NCBI GenBank assembly: GCA_913061285.1 | Contig: CAJXVR010000031.1 | Span: 1 to 37,592, forward strand | Direction of reading: 5' to 3' | DNA: 37,592 nucleotides | From: an uncultured Verrucomicrobiota bacterium | Lineage (GTDB): Bacteria > Verrucomicrobiota > Verrucomicrobiia > Limisphaerales > AAA164-E04 | Shown: one piece after another, positions 17,234 to 25,802 of the stretch | Position numbering within the stretch: position 1 is the first letter of the stretch | Layout: the number at the start of each line of letters is the position of its first letter | Program-made: the position numbers and the translations under genes | Notes under the pieces: generated by a model | The model's input: the letters and a program-made list of their open reading frames with translations, nothing else | What the model was told of the DNA's origin: nothing | Database searches by the model: none

Positions 17234-18613
17234 TTATTGAAGCCCTTCTAGTAGAGACAGCGAGGCACCAAAGTAGCGGATTGAAGCCCCACCTCCGAAT
17301 GCCTCAGCAACAACTTTGATCGAATCACCCGCAGTCGTCGTGAGCGGAACGCTAAACCAAGGATTCAGCGGCACAGCAAACGGAGGCCCATAATCAACGG
17401 TAAGGACCGTCACCCCTGCTCTCTCAATATGAAGCGATAGGCGCTCTAAGGTCCCACCGGCCTGGCGCACAAATCCACCGACTGGATTCGTCGAAGGTGG
17501 TCCGAAACTGAGCAAGCCAACCCCTGAATCGGCAGCCGTAATCTCCACCAAGAGTTTTGGAGAATCGCCTCCAAAAATCGTTTTGAATCCATCCGGATGA
17601 TCAGACAGAAAGGTCAACGATCCGGCAGAGCCTTGAGGGCCTACAGGCCCGGCCTCGCCTTGCGGCCCAGTTGGGCCAGCAGGGCCTACAGCTCCATCAG
17701 AACCCGCATCACCTTGTGGCCCGGCGGGCCCGGCAGGACCAGCTTCGCCGGTCGCCCCTGGCAATCCTTGAGGTCCCTGGGGACCAGCCTCGCCTTGCGG
17801 TCCAGTTGGGCCGGCGGGGCCTACAGCTCCATCAGTCCCCGCAACACCCTGGGGTCCGGCAGGACCAGCTTCGCCTGTCGCTCCAGGTAATCCTTGCGGT
17901 CCCTGGGGACCAGCCTCGCCTCGCGGCCCAGTTGGGCCAGCAGGGCCTACAGCTCCATCAGAACCCGCATCACCCTGGGGTCCGGCGGGACCGGCTTCTC
18001 CAGTCGTCCCTGGTAATCCTTGAGGTCCCTGTGGGCCAGACTCGCCTTGCGGCCCAGCTGGGCCGGCGGGGCCAACAGCTCCATCAGAACCGGCATCACC
18101 TTGTGGTCCGGCGGGACCGGTAGGGCCGGCTTCGCCGGTCGTACCGGGAAACCCTCGAAGCCCTCTCCTCCCTCGAGGTCCAGGCGGCCCTACCTCGCCA
18201 AATGTCAATACAAAGGTATCGGCTCGGCCTCTCCCTTTGCCAGTCACCGACAGAAGATAATTCCCTATGAGTTCCTCCGGAGAGAGTGGAAAATCGACGA
18301 TCAGTGAATATTTCTCATCAGCGAACCGCAATACTGGCAACTGTTGCACGTCACCTTCTGGGAGAAACAACGAGACAACAAACTCGTCCGCTCTTGTTTT
18401 GCGGTTCTTGACGAAGTTGATGCCGCCTATGACACCAATGGGCCGTCCCTCAGAATTCGTTTCGAGCACGAAACTGGTTATCACGAGAGGTCGGCCTCCA
18501 ACCGCCTGTTCTTCATCATCGGCGGAAGCGAGCCCAAGAACTAAGCTCGCCCCAATTCCAACTAGCCCCCAAAGACGCAGGGGCCCAAAGGGTTTTAGCC
18601 AACGCAGATTCAT
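17234..18613 (-). CDS. Secreted collagen-like (Gly-X-Y) protein
   Basis: From the ATG at 18613 the protein is 459 residues. It has a signal peptide (core [18 protein letters not shown]), an approximately 100-residue beta-rich N-domain ([12 protein letters not shown] to VLTFGEVG), about 63 uninterrupted Gly-X-Y triplets beginning [10 protein letters not shown], and a 125-residue C-terminal domain ([12 protein letters not shown] to LSLLEGLQ). That last domain could be a trimerising beta-jelly-roll like those capping other bacterial collagens. The triplets are rich in Pro, Gln, Ala, Glu and Asp and are predicted to form a triple helix. The protein is probably exported and surface-exposed or in an appendage. 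The start was chosen because AAGGA lies 9 nt before it, whereas the upstream ATG (18631) lacks a Shine-Dalgarno. No neighbour explains its job. Confidence 0.85.
   Translation of the reverse strand: MNLRWLKPFGPLRLWGLVGIGASLVLGLASADDEEQAVGGRPLVITSFVLETNSEGRPIGVIGGINFVKNRKTRADEFVVSLFLPEGDVQQLPVLRFADEKYSLIVDFPLSPEELIGNYLLSVTGKGRGRADTFVLTFGEVGPPGPRGRRGLRGFPGTTGEAGPTGPAGPQGDAGSDGAVGPAGPAGPQGESGPQGPQGLPGTTGEAGPAGPQGDAGSDGAVGPAGPTGPRGEAGPQGPQGLPGATGEAGPAGPQGVAGTDGAVGPAGPTGPQGEAGPQGPQGLPGATGEAGPAGPAGPQGDAGSDGAVGPAGPTGPQGEAGPVGPQGSAGSLTFLSDHPDGFKTIFGGDSPKLLVEITAADSGVGLLSFGPPSTNPVGGFVRQAGGTLERLSLHIERAGVTVLTVDYGPPFAVPLNPWFSVPLTTTAGDSIKVVAEAFGGGASIRYFGASLSLLEGLQ
17618..18190 (-). repeat. Collagen Gly-X-Y region with four tandem 126-135 bp units
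   Basis: Residues about 148-338 (full-ORF numbering) are Gly-X-Y triplets. Within them a 42-residue unit beginning G[T/A][14 protein letters not shown] and ending GPQGPQGLP occurs four times. Units 1 and 4 have one extra triplet (45 residues). At DNA level the copies are close enough that recent duplication or copy-number variation is likely, and short-read assembly may have collapsed or expanded units. Confidence 0.9.
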
Positions 18614-18622
18614 CCGATAGGA

Positions 18623-18627
18623 TCCTT
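18623..18627 (-). promoter_or_regulatory. Ribosome binding site deciding the collagen-like gene start
   Basis: On the minus strand AAGGA is followed by 9 nt and the ATG at 18613 (protein [10 protein letters not shown]). This supports 18613 over the upstream ATG at 18631. Confidence 0.55.
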
Positions 18628-18908
18628 TCATTTTCGTCTCAACAATTATCCACTCATCGGGCTAGCGCTAAAGAACGAGGAAAGGAGCGAATCGAGTCCG
18701 ATCTCTGGGAAAATTCTTCCCCTCAATTGATCTCGTGGACTCACTCACTGCCGTTCTTTGCAACAAATGCCCCAAATTACACCATAAAATGGGCTGTTTT
18801 GCCTCAAAGCAGGAAACGTGCACAGGAAGGCGAAGAACTGAGGAAGGCCGAAAGCGGGTTTGGGGGAGGAAAGAACGGTAGACCTCCCCCACCCCAGCTT
18901 CCTAGGGC

Positions 18909-18927
18909 GTCCAGTTAGGGACTGGAC
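18909..18927. repeat. Perfect 7-bp inverted repeat, 5-nt loop
   Basis: GTCCAGT-TAGGG-ACTGGAC lies about 300 bp upstream of the collagen-like gene. There is no T-tract on either side, so it is not an intrinsic terminator; an operator or RNA structure is possible. Confidence 0.5.
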
Positions 18928-19194
18928 ACCTCGACTCTACACCCATACCCGGACACACGCAAGCCCCAGACAACCCTTTTTCAGACATTTTAAGAAGTTT
19001 TTTTCCTATCCCTAAGATCCCACAAAAAATCATATATTCTGAGGTTTTCTCCAGTAGCCCCCACAAATCATCAGACACTTCCCCCCTCTAATACGACTGA
19101 ATTAGGGCGACTACTACCACTCCCTCATACTTGCTTTATACCAAGAAATAAACTTTGCTTGTGGCCTGGGGACGTTTTAGCGGCAACGGCGAGG

Positions 19195-19215
19195 GATGCC
19201 CTTCGCGAAGGCATC
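19195..19215. repeat. Near-perfect palindrome downstream of the methyltransferase gene
   Basis: GATGCC-C-TTCG/CGAA-GGCATC is a 21-nt palindrome with a single bulged C, about 60 bp past the methyltransferase stop codon on the minus strand. No U-run follows, so it is at best a transcript-end stabiliser or a protein-binding site. Confidence 0.5.
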
Positions 19216-19275
19216 ACAACGAACGCAACCGAAAGGTGAAGACGCTCCCAATCTCGCGCCCCCGGTAACTCCCAA

Positions 19276-20349
19276 CTATCGGCGAACGCCCGTCAACACG
19301 CCACAGTGAATCAGTGTCTTGACGGGCCCGGAAACATCCAAGCCAGCCGAATCCATCCAGTGCCGATACTCGCCCGCGCTATAAGCGCGTCCTTCGGTGA
19401 GTGTAAACAAGGCGGCTGAGTAAAGCGCCGTTGCGAGGGGCCCATCAAGACCGTCATTCAGAAAGACGTCATGGATCAGAAGCCGCTTGCCGCTGGCCAG
19501 TATTCCCGCGTAATGCTCAACCAGAGAAGCGCATGCAGGAACATCCCAGTCGTGCAGGATGTTTGAGAGCAGAATCATATCAACTGGTTCCTCAGGTTTG
19601 TAGGTAAACATATCTGCCTCACAGAAAGTGATTCGATCTGACACTCCGTAGTCGACTGCAAATTCTCGGGCTACGTTCAGCACATGAGGAAGATCGACGA
19701 TCGTCGCCTTCACCTGAGGATAGCGTCGCAAAAAACCAATACTGTAGATTCCCGATCCGCCACCGATATCAAGCAGGTGCTCATCGCCAGACAATGGAAC
19801 CTTCTCTGCCAATATTGGCGCGACATTCTTGGCTCGCCCCGACAAGGCCAAAGTAAAATGTCGAGCCAGTGCCTCCTGCTCCATCGCTGATTTGATCCCA
19901 TCACGATAGATAAACGCAGCCCCTTCCCCTTCAATATTGAAGGGCTTATTACTTCTCAAACACTCAACCATGCCCAGAACCCCAGGAGACGTCGCCGCAA
20001 GACCGACGTAATCACCGACGAAGAACTCTTCGCCAGCGACGAGGTGCTCGCGAGCCAAGGCCGTCAGCTCGAATTCACCGGTATCATTGACACAAAGCAA
20101 TCCCATTGCCCGCAGTGCGGTAATTAAAACGGTGGCTGGTCGCTGCTGAAGTTCTAAACGGGTTCGCAAGGTATCAAAGCCAAGCGATTCTTCCTTCAGA
20201 ATTCGAAATAGTCCGAAATGAGCAACCGCCGCGGCCAGCAGCTCTGAACCGTAGCTTCCACGGAAGTGCTCAAAAATCGCTGTAGGATCAGACTGGGGCG
20301 ACTCAAGAGGTTTAACCTGATTTGACTGCATACGTGAGAGCATAACCAC
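19276..20349 (-). CDS. SAM-dependent O-methyltransferase (family 2, COMT-like)
   Basis: The 357-residue protein has an N-terminal winged-helix/dimerisation region (about 25-115; AAVAHFGLFRIL, ALRAMGLLCVNDTGEFELT) and a C-terminal Rossmann methyltransferase domain. SAM binding is at LLDIGGGSGIYS, the acidic residue follows in TIVDLPHVL, and the likely catalytic base lies in NILHDWD. This is the plant-type caffeate/acetylserotonin O-methyltransferase family, which in bacteria methylates phenolic or secondary-metabolite hydroxyls; the substrate is unknown. The track start is a GTG at 20349; the ATG at 20343 is also plausible. It lies 39 bp after the esterase gene on the same strand, probably as its operon partner. 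Confidence 0.82.
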   Translation of the reverse strand: MVMLSRMQSNQVKPLESPQSDPTAIFEHFRGSYGSELLAAAVAHFGLFRILKEESLGFDTLRTRLELQQRPATVLITALRAMGLLCVNDTGEFELTALAREHLVAGEEFFVGDYVGLAATSPGVLGMVECLRSNKPFNIEGEGAAFIYRDGIKSAMEQEALARHFTLALSGRAKNVAPILAEKVPLSGDEHLLDIGGGSGIYSIGFLRRYPQVKATIVDLPHVLNVAREFAVDYGVSDRITFCEADMFTYKPEEPVDMILLSNILHDWDVPACASLVEHYAGILASGKRLLIHDVFLNDGLDGPLATALYSAALFTLTEGRAYSAGEYRHWMDSAGLDVSGPVKTLIHCGVLTGVRR

Positions 20350-20388
20350 TCGCTGAAATTGGCCCAGAGAAACTTCAAGCCTCCCGTA

Positions 20389-21303
20389 TTAATCAGTCTT
20401 GAGCCAACCATTGATCGTCATCCAACGCGCACAGGCATGCGCCCATCCAGTCACTGGCAGTTCTGTCTCACGCAAACCATATCCATGCCCTCCCTCTGAA
20501 TAGAGGTGGAGTTCACAGGGAACATTCGCCTTTTTTAACGCGAGGGCGAGGAGCAAACTATTCTCTGGCCTCACCCGATCATCAAAGGCATGCGCAAAAA
20601 AAACAGGAGGCGTTCCAGCAGTCACGCTAACATCTTCATGCAGGTCTGAGCTATCCTCATTCAACAAACCTCCCGGATAGATCAACGCAGCAAAATTAGG
20701 TCGAAACTCACGAGCGTCAGCCGAATCCCTGGCGTCATACGTCGCTTCTGTCAGAACGGCAGCCATGGCGGCCGTATGGCCCCCAGCTGAAAAGCCGAGA
20801 ACCCCGATCCGGTCTGCAGCCAAGTTCCAGTCTTCAGCGTGAAACCGGGCAAGCCGAATGGCGCGTTGGGCATCTTGAACAGGAGCCAACCAGCGTGGTT
20901 CTTGGTTTCGCGTCGGCACTCGATACTTGAGCACGAGCGCCGTCACCCCAACAGAGTTTAACCACTCGGCTACCTCCGTTCCTTCAAGATCCCACGCGAG
21001 GATGCTCCATCCGCCGCCAGGGCAGACGATAACTGCCGTGCCATTGGCCAAGGCTTTGGAGGGACGATACACATGGACCTGCGGATTACTGACGTTCCCC
21101 AGTTTGATAATTCGCCTTCCGGCAATGAGTTTATCCGTAGGCTTGGTAAAATCCTTCTCCACTCCCTGGTCAATCGGCGGTCCCGGCGGGGTTTCGGTCC
21201 AAAGATCGAGGATCGTTGTCACTTCCCCCGCTTTCGGTGAAAGCGCTAGCGAAACGAACAAACCAACAGTTGCCACTCTCTGCAAAAACTTCATGCCTCC
21301 CAT
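20389..21303 (-). CDS. Exported alpha/beta hydrolase (esterase/lipase, BD-FAE-like)
   Basis: The 304-residue protein has a signal peptide (FLQRVATVGLFVSLALSPKAG) and a complete alpha/beta hydrolase fold. The oxyanion region is VIVCPGGGWS (about 91-100), the nucleophile elbow GFSAGG (S172), the acid is in AFDDRVRPE (about 241-242) and the histidine in EGGHGYGL (H273). It resembles carbohydrate esterases that remove acetyl or feruloyl groups from polysaccharides in Planctomycetes and Verrucomicrobia. The ATG at 21294 (M4) has AGGA about 9 nt upstream and may be the real start. It is followed by the O-methyltransferase and diverges from the DUF4159 gene. Confidence 0.85.
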   Translation of the reverse strand: MGGMKFLQRVATVGLFVSLALSPKAGEVTTILDLWTETPPGPPIDQGVEKDFTKPTDKLIAGRRIIKLGNVSNPQVHVYRPSKALANGTAVIVCPGGGWSILAWDLEGTEVAEWLNSVGVTALVLKYRVPTRNQEPRWLAPVQDAQRAIRLARFHAEDWNLAADRIGVLGFSAGGHTAAMAAVLTEATYDARDSADAREFRPNFAALIYPGGLLNEDSSDLHEDVSVTAGTPPVFFAHAFDDRVRPENSLLLALALKKANVPCELHLYSEGGHGYGLRETELPVTGWAHACARWMTINGWLKTD

Positions 21304-21419
21304 TCCTATCCCAAATCCAAGACGCCGCCAAGATCATCTGTCGTTACCGTTTGCGCTCGTCTAAAATTAAGAAGCTCGGACTGGCAACGCAGAGGGCACA
21401 TCGATATGATCTCAATCTC

Positions 21420-22277
21420 TTGCAATCGAACGCACTCAAGGTATTCGGGAATTCGGCTACGTGGTATTCACTCATCACGGCCGGAATCCTTCTTCTCGTA
21501 CCAAGCATCGAGGCTCAACGATTCGGAAGCGGCAGACGCGCAGCGCAGAGCAACAGAAACGACTATCTCACCTGGGAACACGAATCAGGATTTGAAAGAG
21601 ACGTCTTCACGTTTGTCCGCATCCAATACAACTCTGGCGGCTCCTCCCGCCGAGGCCGAAACTGGGACAATGACTTTCCAGATTGCGATTGGAACTTTTC
21701 CGTGAGACTCCACGAACTTACCTCCCTCAAGGTAGATCCGAACGGAAAGGTCGTACGTCTCACCGATCCCGAGCTCCTCAAACACCCCTTCTGCTACATG
21801 TCGAACGTTGGCAATATGACACTGAGTCAACAGGAAGCCAATTCACTAAACCGCTACCTTCTCAACGGCGGATTCCTCATGGCTGACGATTTCTGGGCCC
21901 CAGCGGCCATGAGAAACGTGCGACAAGAAATGAAACAAGTCTTCCCCAATCGGGAACCGCGGGAGCTCCAAGAGGATCATGAACTCTTCGGGTTTATCTA
22001 TAATCTCGAGGGCGTGCCGCAAGTCCCTAGCATCTTTGCCTGGCAACAAGGACACACGTTCGAATACTGGCATGGGGATCCAGAAGGCGATGAAGGCCCT
22101 CATTTCTGGGGCTACTTCGACGACAAGGGACGTCTGATGGCCCTTTTTTGTCACAACAACGACATCGGTGATGGATGGGAGCGTGAAGGGCAAAACCAAG
22201 AGTATTTTCGACTCTACTCCGAACGAGTTTCTTACCCCCTGGGCATTAATATCATCATGTACGCCCTCACCCATTGA
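21420..22277 (+). CDS. Exported DUF4159 protein
   Basis: The C-terminal 230 residues match DUF4159: FVRIQYNSGG, WDNDFPDCDWNF, RLTDPELLKHPFCYM, YLLNGGFLMADDFWAP, FPNREPRELQEDHELF and HNNDIGDGWERE through YPLGINIIMYALTH. The fold recalls glutamine-amidotransferase-like domains, but the function is unknown to me. A signal peptide (WYSLITAGILLLVPSIEA-Q) indicates export. The track ORF starts at 21216 inside the divergent esterase gene, which is unlikely. I propose the TTG at 21420, which places the signal peptide at the N-terminus, but the start is uncertain. In other bacteria DUF4159 proteins often sit near MoxR/BatA-type or TPR genes; none is here. Confidence 0.8.
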   Translation: MQSNALKVFGNSATWYSLITAGILLLVPSIEAQRFGSGRRAAQSNRNDYLTWEHESGFERDVFTFVRIQYNSGGSSRRGRNWDNDFPDCDWNFSVRLHELTSLKVDPNGKVVRLTDPELLKHPFCYMSNVGNMTLSQQEANSLNRYLLNGGFLMADDFWAPAAMRNVRQEMKQVFPNREPRELQEDHELFGFIYNLEGVPQVPSIFAWQQGHTFEYWHGDPEGDEGPHFWGYFDDKGRLMALFCHNNDIGDGWEREGQNQEYFRLYSERVSYPLGINIIMYALTH

Positions 22278-22426
22278 GCACACTGCCGCCCATAAGCGCT
22301 TCGCGCGCGAAAGCAGCCCTAGCCAGGAAATGACTTCTCATTTCGAACTTCTTTACTCGGAGCAACGGAACGCCTAACCTTTTAACATCACCATTTGAAA
22401 CCAAGGTTTTCACGGAAGATTAAGTC

Positions 22427-23641
22427 ATGATGGGCCAAACAACCAACCGAAGAGATTTTCTCCAATCCCTGATTTATGGGCCAACAGCGTTATTGACTCT
22501 CGGCGCCTTCAACACGGTTCGAACCAGCGCTGCGGCCATCGGCCCAAATGACAAGATCAAAGTGACCAAAGTAGAGACCTTCGTCCTGAGGAACTCTTGG
22601 GTCTTCGTCAAGCTCTCAACCGATGCCGGTATCACCGGATGGGGCGAGATGCTCAAGGACGATGCCAAGGCTTGTGCTGCCGGGGCGCTCGAGGTCGCCG
22701 ACTACCTCGTCGGAAAAGATCCACGCCGCGTAACTCATCATTGGCAAGCAATCCACCGCGGAGCGTTCTATCGCGGCGGCCCCATCAAGACGGCTATCTC
22801 ATCCGGTATTGATCAGGCGCTCTGGGACATCACAGGAAAGTGCTACGGAGTTCCCGTCCATCGACTCATGGGAGGGCCAACCCGGGATCGCGTTCGCGTT
22901 TACGGCAAGGTCGATTCCAGAACGGGAGTGAACGCCATGAAAGTCTCTCCCCGTGGCTCGCGCACTCCATTCAAGCATGCTGAGGGACTCAAGATGATCG
23001 ACGAAGTCACCGAACGTTTTGCAGCCATTCGCGAACGCTACGGACGAGGCGTCGACATCGGCATTGATTTCCATGGCGCGGTTCAGCCAACAACAGCTGC
23101 CTCCCTTGTCAAAGCCCTGGAACCCTATCATCCATGGTTCTACGAAGAGATCGTCCAAGCGCTAAACGTGGATGTCATGGCGGAAATTGCCCGGAAGACC
23201 CATATTCCCATCGCCACCGGCGAACGAATCTTCACGAAGTGGGGCTTCCGAGAGATCATTGAGAAACGAGCCGCAACCATTCTCCAGCCCGACATCTGCT
23301 ATGCAGGTGGGATCACCGAACTGAAAATTATCGCCGGTATGGCGGAGGCCTACTACACCCCCATCGCCCCGCATAACCCCCAGGGTCCCTGTTCCTTGGC
23401 GGCGAGTCTTCAGATCGCCGCTTCGGTGCCCAATTTTCTAGTTCAGGAACGGGGAGACAATGAATACAGCGATCTGCTCGCCAAACCTCTCCCTCCGATG
23501 AAGGACGGCTACCGACCAATCCTGACGGACCCGGGCCTAGGGATCTCAATCGATGAAGAAAAACTCATGGCCCAAGTTGGCGAGCCCAGCGAATACCGCA
23601 CCAGGTATGACAAGGACGACGGCTCCGTAGTCGATTGGTAA
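22427..23641 (+). CDS. dgoD: Tat-exported galactonate dehydratase-like enolase-superfamily enzyme
   Basis: The 404-residue protein belongs to the mandelate racemase/muconate lactonising branch of the enolase superfamily. All D-galactonate dehydratase residues are present with a constant +31 offset from E. coli DgoD as I recall it: D214 and H216 (IDFHG), E240, E266 (GER) and H316 (APHNPQGP). The likely reaction is dehydration of an aldonate to a 2-keto-3-deoxy sugar acid. It has an N-terminal twin-arginine signal (NRRDFLQSLIYGPTALLTLGAF), unusual for an enzyme that is cytosolic in E. coli. The segment after the second ligand is YEEIVQ rather than the common EEPV. No kinase or aldolase of the pathway is adjacent, so the exact substrate is uncertain. 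Confidence 0.82.
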   Translation: MMGQTTNRRDFLQSLIYGPTALLTLGAFNTVRTSAAAIGPNDKIKVTKVETFVLRNSWVFVKLSTDAGITGWGEMLKDDAKACAAGALEVADYLVGKDPRRVTHHWQAIHRGAFYRGGPIKTAISSGIDQALWDITGKCYGVPVHRLMGGPTRDRVRVYGKVDSRTGVNAMKVSPRGSRTPFKHAEGLKMIDEVTERFAAIRERYGRGVDIGIDFHGAVQPTTAASLVKALEPYHPWFYEEIVQALNVDVMAEIARKTHIPIATGERIFTKWGFREIIEKRAATILQPDICYAGGITELKIIAGMAEAYYTPIAPHNPQGPCSLAASLQIAASVPNFLVQERGDNEYSDLLAKPLPPMKDGYRPILTDPGLGISIDEEKLMAQVGEPSEYRTRYDKDDGSVVDW

Positions 23642-23763
23642 ATTGGTAAATCGGTAAGCAACCACCCCACACCTTCCCAAGACCATGAGGCAAGCCATAA
23701 GAGCAAGCCTTCGTGAATCTAAAACCGGGAAGAAAAGGCTCTAGAATAAAACGAGAAGCTCAC

Positions 23764-23799
23764 AAAAAACGCCTCCCTGGAACGAACTCCAAGGAGGCG
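23764..23799 (-). terminator. Intrinsic terminator of the DUF11/OmcB-like gene
   Basis: On the minus strand CGCCTCC-TTGGA-(loop)-TCCA-GGGAGGCG forms a strong hairpin followed directly by TTTTTT. It lies about 27 bp past the stop of the DUF11 gene. Confidence 0.88.
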
Positions 23800-23825
23800 A
23801 TACTCAGCCCACAGGGCAAGCGACT

Positions 23826-25517
23826 CTAATACTGATTCGTCGCTTCCGTTTCTTCAACGGGACGACTGATTTGATCGGTTGTCAGACTCACCTTAAAGCG
23901 AACGTCTTCACGCTCAACGGCCTTGACCTTGACTCTCCACCGAGCCGTTTGCTTCGGTGCCAATGTGGCCAATGGTGCGAAGCGAACCACCCGTGGCTCC
24001 ACCTCGGCACCTTGCGTTGCACCGGTGGCCGAAACAAATTCTTGGGCCGGCTCCATGAAACACTCAATACGGATATTGCTATCAATTGCTGTCCCTTGAT
24101 TGGTGACGGCAATCTCGTAGGTATCGGTGGCTCCTACCTCAATTGGATCTTCAATATCGATGACCTCCAAGAGAACTCCGGGAACACCGCGAATCTCGGT
24201 CTCACACGCTGCTCCTACCGCCTCGACACAGTTCGCTTGCGCTTGCGCTACAAGGCGGAAGTCGCCCCCGGTATCAAAAGTAATCTGCGCACAGACGGTC
24301 TTGTTTTCTCCTGGCGCAACTTGGCCTAAGTTCCAACGGATTCGACCGCCAGAAACACGTCCCCCCTCGGTCACTCCGCGAACGGTTCCGCCTGCTGGAA
24401 TCAAGGCTTCGACCATGGCATTTTCAGCAACCGAATCTCCCGGGTTCGACACGTTATAGCAGACTTCCACCGGTCGTCCGATAAATCGGGCGCTCGGCGC
24501 TTCACAGGTAATCTGAAGCGCTGGCGCACTGACCCGAGTGGTCACTTGTGCCTCGCCCGTTACGCCCTGAGCGGAAGTGGCCTGAACCCGATTGGTAAAA
24601 CTCCCCGTCCGAGCTGCTCGGGCACTGACGTTGACTTCACGAGTTTCTCCTGGCTCCAAGGTTCCGATATCAAAGGAAAGTTGGCGTTGCCCATTCGCGG
24701 AAACCCCTTCATCCATTTCATCGATCAATCGGACACCCGTCAATGTGCTCGAGCCTGAATTCTTAACACCAATAACATAGTTGATAGGATCACAAATCGA
24801 AACTTCGCTAGGACCATTCTTCACGACCTGCAGCGCCGCCTTAACAATCCTAATGGGCTCACAAAGAATCGGACTATAACTCGCCCAGCCACAAGTGGTC
24901 ACGACCCCTTCATCACCGGCAGTGCCTTGGATCCGAATCTTTCGAGATTCATTGCCATCGAGCTTCCCGATTTCCCAAAGCACAATTCCGCCGCTGGTAG
25001 AGGTCGGTTGAGGGTCCGCCTTTTGGATGCGTAGCCCTGACGATGCCTGATCCATCAGTCGAACCATATGGATAGGATGGGGAGTGAGATTCGTCACTCG
25101 ATATTCATAAGAAAAAGCCTGCCCCGCCATCATTTCTGCGGGAACAATCTTCTCCAATAGTAGCCCATCATGGCCTCGCATCCCGGTAGGGAAGGACATC
25201 GATCCGATGACATACTTCAATCCATCGCGCATCACCGTCGAATGAGAAGGGCCAAAACCATTAGCCTGTGCTGGTCTCGCCGCAGTTTCAGGCTGCTCGT
25301 TCTCGACGGCTGCTGCAGGAGCCATATCCGTCCGGACATAAGGAGAGCGTCCGGTGTAGTAATTCCCCCTCGTCTGATCATAAGACGAGCCTCGATTCCG
25401 CCGATCATTGTTGATTGTTTGGGCGGTTATCAGCTCGCTCGTGATAATGGCTACCAACCCCAGGCATAGACTCGCTATCAACGCCGGCTTTCGATTGTTC
25501 ATCAATGGTTTAAACAT
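23826..25517 (-). CDS. DUF11-repeat envelope protein resembling chlamydial OmcB
   Basis: The 563-residue exported protein has a signal peptide (ALIASLCLGLVAIITSELITA), a low-complexity Arg/Asn/Tyr-rich linker (about 35-85), and then four to five DUF11-type Ig-like repeats. Repeat hallmarks are YEYRVTNLTPHPIHMVRLMD, NYVIGVKNSGSSTLTGVRLID, VCYNVSNPGDSVAENAMVEA and YEIAVTNQGTAIDSNIRIE. The order of repeats and the C-terminal end (SLTTDQISRPVEETEATNQY) parallel Chlamydia OmcB, recalled as ending SSDTLTVPVSDTENTHIY. It keeps about nine mature cysteines, several in equivalent places, far fewer than OmcB. A structural role in the periplasm or outer membrane is likely. It stands as a single gene with a strong terminator. 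Confidence 0.8.
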   Translation of the reverse strand: MFKPLMNNRKPALIASLCLGLVAIITSELITAQTINNDRRNRGSSYDQTRGNYYTGRSPYVRTDMAPAAAVENEQPETAARPAQANGFGPSHSTVMRDGLKYVIGSMSFPTGMRGHDGLLLEKIVPAEMMAGQAFSYEYRVTNLTPHPIHMVRLMDQASSGLRIQKADPQPTSTSGGIVLWEIGKLDGNESRKIRIQGTAGDEGVVTTCGWASYSPILCEPIRIVKAALQVVKNGPSEVSICDPINYVIGVKNSGSSTLTGVRLIDEMDEGVSANGQRQLSFDIGTLEPGETREVNVSARAARTGSFTNRVQATSAQGVTGEAQVTTRVSAPALQITCEAPSARFIGRPVEVCYNVSNPGDSVAENAMVEALIPAGGTVRGVTEGGRVSGGRIRWNLGQVAPGENKTVCAQITFDTGGDFRLVAQAQANCVEAVGAACETEIRGVPGVLLEVIDIEDPIEVGATDTYEIAVTNQGTAIDSNIRIECFMEPAQEFVSATGATQGAEVEPRVVRFAPLATLAPKQTARWRVKVKAVEREDVRFKVSLTTDQISRPVEETEATNQY

Positions 25518-25724
25518 AGGTTCTTGTCATTCTCAGATTAAAAACGGGTTCTTACAGCTCCACAGATACACTCCCTATGCCCTAACACATTGGCAATGAG
25601 CTATTTAGGCAGAACCAAAAGACGTAAACCTATCATATCGAAGGGCATGAAAAAAGGAAGTCAGTTCTTCAACGGTGGGACCATCAGAAGTAATATGGAA
25701 GATGCACAACTTTTCCGGCGGGGC

Positions 25725-25757
25725 GTCTAGCGTCGACAATCCAATTCGACGCTAGAC
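25725..25757. repeat. Perfect 12-bp inverted repeat with 9-nt loop
   Basis: GTCTAGCGTCGA-caatccaat-TCGACGCTAGAC. There is no U-run on either side, so it is not a standard terminator. It lies 113 bp upstream of the globin start and about 210 bp upstream of the OmcB-like start. Confidence 0.8.
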
Positions 25758-25802
25758 ACTGACTCGACATCAACCCACCGATAAACGAACAAAAAAGAAG
25801 GC

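Larger units (their letters stand above)
18632..19275. other. Long noncoding region
   Basis: These 644 bp carry no convincing gene; the short ORFs in the track (e.g. 18668-18892) have no recognisable features. The left end must hold the promoter of the collagen-like gene. An AT-rich stretch occurs near 18985-19060. Two palindromes lie in the right half (listed separately). I see no tRNA and no known riboswitch signature. Confidence 0.6.

Noticed and set aside
17618-18190. Possible CRISPR array or satellite DNA
   Set aside because: The units are 126-135 bp, contiguous without spacers and keep an open collagen reading frame.
17597-18307. Plus-strand ORFs across the collagen repeats (97, 150 and 95 residues)
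   Set aside because: They are out-of-frame shadows of the Gly-X-Y repeat; their repetitiveness comes from the real minus-strand gene.
18668-18918. Short ORFs in the 18.6-19.3 kb gap
   Set aside because: No ribosome site, domain, signal peptide or conserved-looking motif is visible on either strand.
21216-21419. Upstream part of the DUF4159 ORF
   Set aside because: It overlaps the start of the divergent esterase gene and precedes the signal peptide by more than 60 residues.
22298-22314. GC-rich hairpin (GCTTCGCG/CGCGAAAGC) after the DUF4159 gene
   Set aside because: It has a bulge and no U-run, so I could not support a terminator call.
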